Source: a virus
IMG/VR virus record: IMGVR_UViG_3300005253_000543
Location: 1-44,386 of that record
Length of the DNA stretch: 44,386 nt
Reading direction: 5' to 3' (one strand)
Made by a program: the position numbers and the translations under genes. Position 1 is the stretch's first letter; every line of letters begins with the position of its first letter. Positions 15,644-22,700 of this stretch are shown here, piece after piece. The notes beneath the pieces were generated by a model. It searched no databases, had not been told where the DNA came from, and saw nothing but the letters and a program-made list of their open reading frames with translations.

Positions 15644-16518
15644 TATGTCAGCCCAACCACGATAAAGGTTCGACGGTCGCTCTCCCACTGATCGTTCACG
15701 GTCGAACCGTCCGTTCTTCCCTGCATTTTGAATATACGGTTTCCAGCCGAAAGCCCTGTGGCTACCCACACATTTGTATGCAATTGAATTGCGGCCCCAA
15801 CAAGACTTTCCTGCCCCGCCTTATCGGAACCGACCTCGGCCACAGCATCTACCATAACTCTACTTTCGATTAACGATGCAAGATCAGCAACAAAAGACCC
15901 ACGGAAAATTATCAAGGCTGCCCCGCCCTGTATATTTACTGTCTTGGTCATCTCAGGAATATCTTTATAGGTGCTTAGGACATCACTGATTGTCGGATCG
16001 GCCGTACTTCCAACCACCACACTCATATCAAGATGACTGGCTGTTTCATCGGCATCAACCTCGGCGGGTTCCTTCGCCTCAATGGATGTCCGCAGAGCAT
16101 CCGATGTGAACATTCGGGCCAGGGAGTCGGTTTTCTGCTTCCCCAAAGCCACGGCACCATCTAAAATCGACCCCTCGATCACCTTGTCAGTCACAACAAC
16201 CCGCGACAAGTCCCCAGCTCCATCAAGTCCCAGAAACCCCCTCTTTCCTCCGGTCAGGGGGCTTCCAACTCCATCCGCTGCAATCGCGTCGGTATCTTCC
16301 AGCAATCCCGCTACTGTCAGTTTGACGACCGTAGTTCCAATCCCTTCCGTTCTGCCTTGAATGATTGTCGCAGAAGCAATTTGTCCCAACAGGGTAAGAG
16401 TGTTTTGCAGCTTCTTATCATATTCCAGCAGTTTTTGGAGCGCCGTCCAGGTAAGCATTCCTTTTTCGTCCACAAAGCGGGAGCGACTAGGTGCAAAGGT
16501 GCTGGGGTTAGTGCTCAT
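15643..16518 (-). CDS. Virion protein in the tail-needle position
   Basis: A 291-residue protein. A short N-terminal segment and helix (MLTWTALQKLLEYDKKLQNTLTLLGQI) precede a region of beta-type repeats. A compact C-terminal domain ends IQLHTNVWVATGLSAGNRIFKMQGRT... DRRTFIVVGL, a beta-sandwich-like pattern common in trimeric fibre or needle tips. It directly follows the gp10-like gene with an ATGA overlap, where P22 carries its gp26 needle gene. Sequence similarity to gp26 itself was not seen, so the role is inferred from gene order. Confidence 0.6.
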   Translation of the reverse strand: MSTNPSTFAPSRSRFVDEKGMLTWTALQKLLEYDKKLQNTLTLLGQIASATIIQGRTEGIGTTVVKLTVAGLLEDTDAIAADGVGSPLTGGKRGFLGLDGAGDLSRVVVTDKVIEGSILDGAVALGKQKTDSLARMFTSDALRTSIEAKEPAEVDADETASHLDMSVVVGSTADPTISDVLSTYKDIPEMTKTVNIQGGAALIIFRGSFVADLASLIESRVMVDAVAEVGSDKAGQESLVGAAIQLHTNVWVATGLSAGNRIFKMQGRTDGSTVNDQWESDRRTFIVVGLT

Positions 16519-17957
16519 GCTCCGTTCCCCGGTGTCAGGTCAAGGTACGCATCAATAATTCTCCACGGCACTGCATCGCTGGCGCTGATCTCGTAAATCC
16601 GGTCACGGGATCGTCCTAAGCGCAGCCACCTTGCGCGCTTGCTATACTCACCCGCTTTCCCTACTCCCCTGTTGTGGGTGTTTGACCATGTGTGCCCGCC
16701 GTCATCAGACCAGCGCAAACCCATCATTGGGTCGCGTGGATTTCCTTCGCCATCAAGTAGCGGCGGGGTTGGCCCCACTCCCATCTCAAGGGCAACGTGG
16801 AGTTCATGGTGGAAGTCCCAATTGCTTTCTCTAGAAATATGCGGTGCGCGCCGAACCCGGCGAATCGCACTTCCGTCATCGTCAAAGATGGAAATGGACA
16901 TCTCATAGACTTTATTGCTCTTCCAATCGCCGACTAGATGCTTTCCGAAATTGAAGGTGTGGTTGCGGCTGTGGTGCGCCTCAAAAACGCCAAGATTCAG
17001 AAACGCTCGCTCATGCCACATATTTGACGCCACATCAAAAACCCAAGTCGCCGATGCCGTTGGGAAAAGCAGGACGTAAAAACTATGGCCTTGATCCTGG
17101 TAAGAATAGCCGATGGCGTCATTGATGGTTGTGTAGCCCTGCATGGCAAACTCGATAGCGTGGTTGCTCACGCGCTGGGGCGTATAGCCTGCGGCCCGCC
17201 ATACCATCGCGGCTCCGCGTTCATCCCCGCCCAGCCAGAACAGCGTGTTGTCCAGTCTCGCGGGCGAATGAGTTGCAACCATTCCCTTCTCGATTATCGC
17301 ACCAGGGATCACATCGAAGATTTGAGCACTGCCTGAATCGAAGTACACGACACTCTTGGTTATCCCAAAAAGCCACAGCTCCCGGTGGTCGGCCTTGAAT
17401 CCCACGATGTTGTCAGGAAACACTGAAACCGTGATGATCTGTAAAGCGGGCCACGAGGTTGCATCCACAACAGTTGAAATTCTGAAGGTCTGCGAATCCT
17501 TAATCAGCGCCAGGAAGAACCCGTCAACGTACTCAACCATCGAAACATTCGTAAGTGTCCCAGAGGCGATTTTTGTCAATCCATTTGTTATCAGATTCAG
17601 AACGTGCGCCCTCCCGCCGCTGGAAATGAGTAGTTGCGTCGGACTAGCGGCCATCGAGACGGGCAGGCTATCACCTGTTACCGTTCCACGCAAAACCTTG
17701 GTTCCGTCTGCAAAAATCTCGTACAATTTTGCCCCAGCCACAGCGAAAGTCCGTGCGTTGATGGTATGAATCCCCCGCACCGAAGCGCCTGTGAGTGCCA
17801 CAAAGAGTTTCAGCCCGGGCGTAGGATAGAGCACCAGATTAGACTTCCCTGCTCCCGTCTCAATTAACTCTGGATACCAGTTCATCGTAAAATCAGCACT
17901 GGCGTTGGGAGACTGTGATCTGTAGGTGCCTGCGAGAGCTAGGGGGTGACGAGCCAT
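16515..17957 (-). CDS. P22 gp10-like packaged-DNA stabilisation / tail hub protein
   Basis: A 480-residue protein beginning MARHPLALAGTYRSQSPNASADFTMNWYPE. It contains the features of the gp10 family: NWYPE near the start, LYPTPGLKLF, repeated beta-propeller-like strands, LFWLGGDERGAAMVWR, and a C-terminal RWSDDGGHTWSN. In P22, gp10 binds gp4 under the portal and helps plug the capsid. Its ribosome site AGGAG lies ten bases upstream, overlapping the plus-strand promoter of the tRNA-like element. P22 order puts gp4 directly before it. Here an endonuclease element intervenes. Confidence 0.85.
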   Translation of the reverse strand: MARHPLALAGTYRSQSPNASADFTMNWYPELIETGAGKSNLVLYPTPGLKLFVALTGASVRGIHTINARTFAVAGAKLYEIFADGTKVLRGTVTGDSLPVSMAASPTQLLISSGGRAHVLNLITNGLTKIASGTLTNVSMVEYVDGFFLALIKDSQTFRISTVVDATSWPALQIITVSVFPDNIVGFKADHRELWLFGITKSVVYFDSGSAQIFDVIPGAIIEKGMVATHSPARLDNTLFWLGGDERGAAMVWRAAGYTPQRVSNHAIEFAMQGYTTINDAIGYSYQDQGHSFYVLLFPTASATWVFDVASNMWHERAFLNLGVFEAHHSRNHTFNFGKHLVGDWKSNKVYEMSISIFDDDGSAIRRVRRAPHISRESNWDFHHELHVALEMGVGPTPPLLDGEGNPRDPMMGLRWSDDGGHTWSNTHNRGVGKAGEYSKRARWLRLGRSRDRIYEISASDAVPWRIIDAYLDLTPGNGA

Positions 17958-17959
17958 TG

Positions 17960-17968
17960 TGCTATACT
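17960..17968 (+). promoter_or_regulatory. Extended -10 promoter of the tRNA-like element
   Basis: TGCTATACT is an excellent extended -10 motif (TGnTATACT). No good -35 is present, which is tolerated by extended -10 promoters. The expected start point, seven to eight bases on, falls at 17975-17976, exactly the first G of the permuted tRNA-like RNA. It lies between the gp10-like start codon and the RNA. Confidence 0.5.
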
Positions 17969-17975
17969 CCTGTCC

Positions 17976-18075
17976 GGGGCAAGACGGACGTTCGACTCGT
18001 CCCTGAGATAGCGCTTCCTAGGTCAACAAAGCGTGCGGTACTCAGTAGCTCAACGGTAGAGCAGCCCCATTTCAT
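17976..18075 (+). tRNA. Circularly permuted tRNA-like gene (anticodon UUC if canonical)
   Basis: Read 5' to 3', with standard tRNA numbering: 39-43 GGGGC (17976), variable loop AAGAC, T-stem GGACG, T-loop TTCGACT, T-stem CGTCC, acceptor 3' strand CTGAGAT plus A (18003-18010); linker 18011-18038; then acceptor 5' strand TACTCAG (18039-18045), TA at 8-9, D-stem GCTC, D-loop AACGGTA, D-stem GAGC, A26, 27-31 GCCCC (18064-18068), and loop ATTTCAT with T33, anticodon TTC and A37. T, D and anticodon stems pair perfectly. Five acceptor pairs (CTCAG/CTGAG) form and the outer two do not. Conserved T8, A14, G18-G19, T54-T55-C56 and A58 are present. CCA is not encoded. The linker can extend the acceptor helix (GCGC with GTGC). 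It could be a true permuted tRNA or a tRNA mimic in the leader of the endonuclease mRNA. Confidence 0.72.
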
Positions 18076-18088
18076 CTTAGAAATCTCC

Positions 18089-18117
18089 TTGACACAGTTT
18101 TACGCATATGCTACCGT
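18089..18117 (+). promoter_or_regulatory. Possible second promoter for the endonuclease pair
   Basis: TTGACA (18089-18094) is a perfect -35, followed 17 bases on by TACCGT (18112-18117), a poor -10. The predicted start would be about at the ATG of the small gene (18125), implying leaderless translation. The -10 is weak, so this is tentative. Confidence 0.3.
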
Positions 18118-18124
18118 AGCATCC

Positions 18125-18385
18125 ATGCCAAACACTCTTATGACAGTAAAGGAAGTCTGCAAAGAGTTCGCAGATAAAATAAATGCGATTCCCGACAAGC
18201 GCGTTCGGAGAGCCATAGTTGAGTCGTTATCTGGAAGCCTTTTCATGGGGCCAGGAAGCAAAGCACTCCAAACCTCAAAGGCTGCACGCAGCCATGCTTC
18301 AAAAATCATGCACGCCAGTATGACAGCGGAAAAGAGACGCCAGAGAGCTAGGCGGGCTGCAAAAGCACGCTGGGCCAAAAAATGA
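18125..18385 (+). CDS. Small basic protein of the homing element
   Basis: An 86-residue protein, MPNTLMTVKEVCKEFADKIN..., ending in a very basic helix (TAEKRRQRARRAAKARWAKK) of a kind common at the ends of small phage DNA-associated proteins. Its stop overlaps the ATG of the HNH gene (ATGA), so they are co-translated. No Shine-Dalgarno site precedes the start. It is transcribed against the late genes on either side, which marks it as part of an insertion. Confidence 0.65.
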   Translation: MPNTLMTVKEVCKEFADKINAIPDKRVRRAIVESLSGSLFMGPGSKALQTSKAARSHASKIMHASMTAEKRRQRARRAAKARWAKK

Positions 18386-18924
18386 AAGAGACTTGGAAAC
18401 CAGTTGTCGGGTATGAAGGACTTTACGAAGTCAGCAACCTGGGCCGAGTAAAAAGAATTGCCCCGAGGATCGACGGGAGGAATTATAGCTTTGGGATGCT
18501 TCATCCGACCCCCAAGCAGAACCGAAAAGAAAGAAATCCTGGCACTTATTTTTATCTCAGCTTGCACAAGAATCGAAAACAAACAGTGCGCCAAGTTCAT
18601 CAGGTAGTTGCAGCAGCCTTTCTTGGTCCTTGTCCACCAGGAAAGCAAATAAACCACAAAAACGGAAACCCAGGCGATAACAGACCGAGGAATTTGGAAT
18701 ATGTGACCCCATCGGAAAACCTTGAACATGGATTCCGTATATTGAAAACAAGGAACCATGCGGGGTCCAGAAATCCGCACACCAAACTTACCGAGGGTGA
18801 TGTGCTTAAAATTCGCCATCTTCGTAGGCATGGACTTTCCCTCACAAATATCGCCGAGCGATTTTCGGTCACAAAAACAGTTGTGCAGTATATTGGTAAG
18901 CGAAAAACTTGGACTCATATCTAA
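18382..18924 (+). CDS. NUMOD4/HNH homing endonuclease
   Basis: A 180-residue protein. The N-terminal NUMOD4 motif (WKPVVGYEGLYEVSNLGRVKR) is followed by an HNH_3-type core (VHQVVAAAFLG, GKQINHKNGNPGDNRPRNLEYVTPSENLEHG). A C-terminal helix-turn-helix (KLTEGDVLKIRHLRRHGLSLTNIAERFSVTKTVVQYI) gives site recognition. This is the complete layout of a free-standing homing endonuclease. It sits on the opposite strand between two genes that are adjacent in P22. An unused ribosome site at the end of the gp4-like gene supports insertion. Confidence 0.92.
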   Translation: MKETWKPVVGYEGLYEVSNLGRVKRIAPRIDGRNYSFGMLHPTPKQNRKERNPGTYFYLSLHKNRKQTVRQVHQVVAAAFLGPCPPGKQINHKNGNPGDNRPRNLEYVTPSENLEHGFRILKTRNHAGSRNPHTKLTEGDVLKIRHLRRHGLSLTNIAERFSVTKTVVQYIGKRKTWTHI

Positions 18925-18928
18925 AAGT

Positions 18929-19657
18929 TTATCTCCTTCCTGCAGGACTGTCCGAGCGCCAATTATACTGCGCCCCACCGCCATCGCCCCTTAGTGCTGG
19001 GTCAACCGTCATCTGGAATTTGGGAACATTGAGGGATTTCAGCTTGCCTTTGCTCGACGCCGCCTGCACCGCTACCTCCACCGGAGTTGTCCGGCCGTAT
19101 TCCGGGGCTAGGTCAACAGCAAGTCCATAGCGCAGTGCCTTCAAGTAAGCCGGCGGAAGGGTTGTGTCGCCAGCAAGAGTGAAAGCTGCTAGAGGTGTCC
19201 AGGCATAGAGCTTAGTCTTGACGGCAACGCTGGGTATCTGCCAGTAACTCAGATTTCGCAGCGGAAAGGCATCGTCAATATAAACCACCTGCGGAAGTGT
19301 GCTGGTAATCTCCTTGACCGGAATCGCCTGCCAACCCTGTTCGTTAAGAATTTCAATGTCCAGTTCCAGCGGTTGCGAGGGATTGCTCAACTGGATAATA
19401 CTGGCTCGCTCAATCCGTGCCGGCCGCGCTACACTGAAATCCCCACCAGTTCCCATTGTGTAAGTCTGCTGGTTGACTACCAGGGTAAATTCGTGTGTAG
19501 TGATGGCGAAGATCGACAGGCGCTCAGAGTTCCACTCGTCAATCATTTGGTTCAGAATCACAAGCGCATCTGCACCTTCGGCGCCCGACGGTGTTTCACC
19601 ACTCGCCAGAGCGCCGATCAAACGCAGTGAGGATGCTACAAGCTCATTCCCGGTCAT
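18929..19657 (-). CDS. P22 gp4-like head-tail adaptor (tail accessory factor)
   Basis: A 242-residue protein beginning MTGNELVASSLRLIGALASGE and containing LVILNQMIDEWNSERLSIF, the hallmark of the gp4 adaptor family, then TLVVNQQTYTMGTGGDFSVARPARIERASI. The C-terminal helix (LPPAYLKALRYGLAVDLAPEYGR) is also typical. In P22, twelve copies bind under the portal and extend the channel. An AAGGAG at its 3' end (18932-18940) no longer precedes a same-strand gene, as expected if the gp10-like gene once followed directly. Confidence 0.9.
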   Translation of the reverse strand: MTGNELVASSLRLIGALASGETPSGAEGADALVILNQMIDEWNSERLSIFAITTHEFTLVVNQQTYTMGTGGDFSVARPARIERASIIQLSNPSQPLELDIEILNEQGWQAIPVKEITSTLPQVVYIDDAFPLRNLSYWQIPSVAVKTKLYAWTPLAAFTLAGDTTLPPAYLKALRYGLAVDLAPEYGRTTPVEVAVQAASSKGKLKSLNVPKFQMTVDPALRGDGGGAQYNWRSDSPAGRR

Positions 19658-19675
19658 GTGTCCTCGCCTCTGTCT

Positions 19676-19948
19676 TTAGAACAGTCCCACAAGGTCGGTG
19701 GCAGTGGTTCCTGTTGCAAATACCCTCGAAGCGCGAACAGCCAGCACTGTCCCAACCTTAATGCCAGCAAAAATAACAGGATCTTCGTCGTCTATCAGGC
19801 ACATCTTAATATCACCTGTCTTGCCGACGTAAATCGCTCTAGTTACAAACGGCAACTTGTCGGTATCGCTCGGCGTTATCGCAAACGCACGCTTCGCGGG
19901 CGAACTAAATCCGGTGCTGTACTCTGCTGCGTCAGTTTGCCCTGTCAT
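19676..19948 (-). CDS. Small conserved virion-region protein
   Basis: A 90-residue protein, MTGQTDAAEYSTGFSSPAKRAFAITPSDTDKL..., with pattern AxxItPsDtxxLpfvtRaiYVGktGDI ... aGixvGtvlavrasRVfaTGTTAtdlvgLf. That pattern recurs in phage genomes in the head-completion region, usually beside the coat gene. It is probably a beta-structured decoration or capsid-stabilising protein. The exact role is not known. A TAGGAG site precedes its ATG. Confidence 0.7.
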   Translation of the reverse strand: MTGQTDAAEYSTGFSSPAKRAFAITPSDTDKLPFVTRAIYVGKTGDIKMCLIDDEDPVIFAGIKVGTVLAVRASRVFATGTTATDLVGLF

Positions 19949-19959
19949 AAATCACGCTC

Positions 19960-20427
19960 CTACTTGGGCTTTTTCTTGGCCTCGATGGCCTTCTCTCGGT
20001 CTCTGAGTGCTGCGCCTAACTCCAAAGCGCTGGGCTCGGGCTCGGCTTCTGGTTTGACTACCGACGGGGCCGGCTCCTCAGGCTTAGAGTCTGGGTTGTT
20101 GAGCCAGCCCTTCCCCAGAGCCTTTTCTTCCTCGGCGCTTTTGACTGTAACCGGATCGTGCTCTCTGTGGTACTTGACCTTTGGAAATTCGTTCATCGCT
20201 TCTTCCTCCTGTTCTGCATCCTTCAACAGCTCGATCCAAAAGTTGCACTCTTGAATCGCGCCATCGTAGGCATTCACATTCGCAATCGCTTGGGCGCGGT
20301 CACGCTGCAATGCCGCTAGGCGTAGTTCCAGCGCCTCTTTGGTGATGAGAGAAGGTTTGCTGTTCTGGGCGAACCCGGCTAGGCATCCGCCCAAAACCAG
20401 CAAGAGGGCTAGAGCAAAACGCTGCAA
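19960..20427 (-). CDS. Exported, possibly lipid-anchored protein, TTG start
   Basis: A 155-residue protein from a TTG that follows the preceding gene's TAG stop by one codon, in the same frame. The N-terminus MQRFALALLLVLGGCLAGFAQ is a signal peptide. LGGC is lipobox-like and GFAQ an alternative cleavage site. A helical segment follows (LRLAALQRDRAQAIANVNAYDGAIQ), then FPKVKYHREHDPVTVKSAEEEKALGKGWL, a short motif seen in other phage structural-region proteins, then a Pro/Glu-rich tail. No Shine-Dalgarno site is visible. Readthrough of the TAG would fuse it to the 333-residue protein. Confidence 0.6.
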   Translation of the reverse strand: MQRFALALLLVLGGCLAGFAQNSKPSLITKEALELRLAALQRDRAQAIANVNAYDGAIQECNFWIELLKDAEQEEEAMNEFPKVKYHREHDPVTVKSAEEEKALGKGWLNNPDSKPEEPAPSVVKPEAEPEPSALELGAALRDREKAIEAKKKPK

Positions 20428-20430
20428 ATT

Positions 20431-21432
20431 CTAATCGACGGGCGCACCTGAATACAGTTGAATGAAGCGATCCGTTCCGTTGACAATCACCTTGATGTAC
20501 CCGTCGGCGGTTGTTGGTTCGGTCCCGGGCGTGTTGTTCCATACCAGTGCGATTGTGCCCGTCAAATCCATCAAAGCATCGTAGGTTTGGCTGTTGGTTT
20601 GCGCCTCTGGGAACTCAAACCGCATCGCGGTGAAGTTTCCCGTAATCGCTGTGGCAGAGAACACAGACCGGAAGCGAATGCCAGTCACATAACCGCTGAT
20701 GGTCCGCGTCCCAGAGTTGGAAGTGACCAACTCAACCTCAAGTCCACGCACGTTGCCGGAATTGGTTACGGCAGTTGTTCCTTTCAGGTCAACATCGACG
20801 TGCAGGCCGGTGATGCTTGCGCTACTAACGCCATCCTGTAGGCGCGGGCTGATTTCACCGCCAGTAACATTGCCCGTACTAACGGCGTTCTGTCCGGGCT
20901 TGACTTGAAAACCGATGGTGTCGCCCGTAGTGTTGATGTAGTCACTTCGGACGTTGAACCTGAGAGGCTGATCCAGCCCTGACCTGAGTGCAGTAATGGG
21001 TGCTTCGAGTTCCCACTGGCTACTCCGGCAACGAAAGGCATTTCCGTTGCTGACGTTGATAAGCGGAGTGTAAGCAGGAAATTCCGACGCAGATGTGCAG
21101 GCACCGGACAAATCCCTCTTGATAAAGCGGGCCGCTTTGTCGATCCAGATAACTTGACGGTTGCCGTGATCTTCCGCAAACGTGCCAGAGAAACCGCGTT
21201 GCACCCGAATCCGGTTGTTGGTGGAATCGACCGACAAGACCAGCATCGCCTCTTTGTCCACAAAGGCGATGTCGCCTGCGGTCACGTTCGATGCCGAAAC
21301 AATGTCAATTCGTCTTTCCGAATTGTCCACCGCCTCGTTGAGCGTGGTGGAGTTGAGGTTCGTCTGACCGAAGGCAGGAAACGCCGCCACCGTCAACAGT
21401 AGTGCCAGAATCAAGGATTTTGCTTTGTTCAT
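20431..21432 (-). CDS. Signal-peptide-bearing fibre or decoration-like protein
   Basis: A 333-residue protein with an obvious Sec signal peptide (MNKAKSLILALLLTVAAFPAFGQ, residues 1-23). Beta-rich sequence follows, including AGDIAFVDKEAMLVLSVDSTNNRIRVQRGF... and a C-terminal segment (TADGYIKVIVNGTDRFIQLYSG) resembling the end of phage head-fibre and decoration proteins. It lies directly after the coat gene and has a strong AAGGAG site. The fold suggests a virion surface protein. The signal peptide is unexpected for one assembled in the cytoplasm. Confidence 0.7.
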   Translation of the reverse strand: MNKAKSLILALLLTVAAFPAFGQTNLNSTTLNEAVDNSERRIDIVSASNVTAGDIAFVDKEAMLVLSVDSTNNRIRVQRGFSGTFAEDHGNRQVIWIDKAARFIKRDLSGACTSASEFPAYTPLINVSNGNAFRCRSSQWELEAPITALRSGLDQPLRFNVRSDYINTTGDTIGFQVKPGQNAVSTGNVTGGEISPRLQDGVSSASITGLHVDVDLKGTTAVTNSGNVRGLEVELVTSNSGTRTISGYVTGIRFRSVFSATAITGNFTAMRFEFPEAQTNSQTYDALMDLTGTIALVWNNTPGTEPTTADGYIKVIVNGTDRFIQLYSGAPVD

Positions 21433-21470
21433 CTCTCGTTTCTCTCCTTCTGGGGCTCTAACCCCTGGTC

Positions 21471-22679
21471 CTAGGAGGCCATCCTCACGGCCAATTCGGG
21501 ATACAGGGTCGCAAACCCGTACAAAATGTCCAGCCGGGTAATCAGCCGATCCTGGTTGATGTCGTAGTCGCGGATCATGCGAATCGACATTCCGAGTTGC
21601 TTATCGCTGACCCGAGCTGCCATATCGGTCCCACCCGGCAGAATCAAGTCAGCAGAGGCAAAGACGAAAGCATCCCGGTGGAATGCTAGTCCTTGCGGGG
21701 TGTTGGTATCGGCCGCGCCCTTGATGGTGAGTGCTGCGTTGTTCGCCGGCAGAGCATCGACGGTCTGGAATGGACCGGACGCCACAAGCGAGGGTGAAAT
21801 CGGGATGGTGGCGTTTCCGCTTCCATCCGAAGCTACATCGTCGGTGGCAACGAACTGGCGTAGAGAGCCGGTTGATTGCCGGTTCTGCGGGTTGACGGCA
21901 TTGACGTTGGCGATGGTGAAAACATCACCCCGCAGAAGGCGATTGGCCGCAGCCGAAGTCCAAGCGTCGGTGACGAGTGAGGCTCCGCTTTGGCTGGCGC
22001 CGTTCACCAATGGGGTTCCGCCCAGAGCACCGACAACGTGGGTATTGACGTTCTGATCCATCGACCACATCAGGCCCGCCACATACCCCATCGTGCCGCG
22101 TCGGTACTGCTCGGCAATGCTGGAGGCTTCTTGGAACAGGCCCGACAGGGCGTTGACGATGGTGGCTTCCATCGCCGGACTGATAATCACCGAACGCCTG
22201 GGTGCCTTGGGGGCCGCCTCTTCGTTCAGCCTTTGCCCCAACTGGAGGTAGAGTAGCAGCGTAGCTGGTACGGCTCCAGGCGTTCCGAGGCAGTTGTAGA
22301 TGTCCTTGTAGAGCGCAAGCCCGTCGAAGTCGATCTTGTTGGCGATGGTGGCAATGGCCGGGTAGATGAACCGCTGGGAGAAGTCGTCAATCGAAAGCGT
22401 CAGGTCTTGCGAGGAGAACTCAAGGTCAACACCAAACTGCGTGTCGAGAGTCAACGGAACCTGGGTTTCGGTCGCGTCCTCAAGACTCAGGGCTTGACCA
22501 GTCCGACCCTCATACCTAGGCGGCTTTCGGACGTTTACGGTGGTGCCGATCTTGGCTCCCGACCGGCCAAACTGCGAGTCGAGGTCGCGGCGCACATACT
22601 TCGTGAAAACCAAAAAGTTCTCAAGCACGCGCATCGCTTCCCGCGTGATCATTGAGATGGTAAGTAGTGTGTTTGCCAT
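21471..22679 (-). CDS. Major capsid protein, P22 coat (gp5) family
   Basis: A 402-residue protein beginning MANTLLTISMITREAMRVLEN. It shares the P22 coat layout: KIGTTVNVRKPPRYEGRTGQAL (N-arm/E-loop), DTQFGVDLEFSSQDLTLSIDDFSQRFIYPAIATIANKID (spine helix region), an inserted central domain with GALGGTPLVNG, and a C-terminal LPGGTDMAARVSDKQLGMSIRMIRDYDINQDRLITRLDILYGFATLYPE. It would form the T-number shell over the scaffold encoded just upstream. The HK97-type fold is inferred from the family. Confidence 0.93.
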   Translation of the reverse strand: MANTLLTISMITREAMRVLENFLVFTKYVRRDLDSQFGRSGAKIGTTVNVRKPPRYEGRTGQALSLEDATETQVPLTLDTQFGVDLEFSSQDLTLSIDDFSQRFIYPAIATIANKIDFDGLALYKDIYNCLGTPGAVPATLLLYLQLGQRLNEEAAPKAPRRSVIISPAMEATIVNALSGLFQEASSIAEQYRRGTMGYVAGLMWSMDQNVNTHVVGALGGTPLVNGASQSGASLVTDAWTSAAANRLLRGDVFTIANVNAVNPQNRQSTGSLRQFVATDDVASDGSGNATIPISPSLVASGPFQTVDALPANNAALTIKGAADTNTPQGLAFHRDAFVFASADLILPGGTDMAARVSDKQLGMSIRMIRDYDINQDRLITRLDILYGFATLYPELAVRMAS

Positions 22680-22700
22680 AACGGCGAATCTCTCCTTGGT

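Noticed and set aside
17976-18075. Normal-order tRNA interrupted by an intron carrying the HNH gene
   Set aside because: A normal-order 3' half would have to follow the D-arm half. Downstream of the HNH gene comes the gp4-like coding sequence with no T-arm. The T-arm lies upstream instead.
17976-18075. Permuted tmRNA
   Set aside because: tmRNA lacks a regular D-stem and a paired anticodon arm of this kind, and no tag-peptide reading frame ending in the expected hydrophobic residues was seen.
18100-18984. 294-residue open frame on the minus strand opposite the HNH gene
   Set aside because: It is antisense to a gene with clear NUMOD4, HNH and HTH motifs, has no ribosome site and no recognisable fold. 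It is open by chance.
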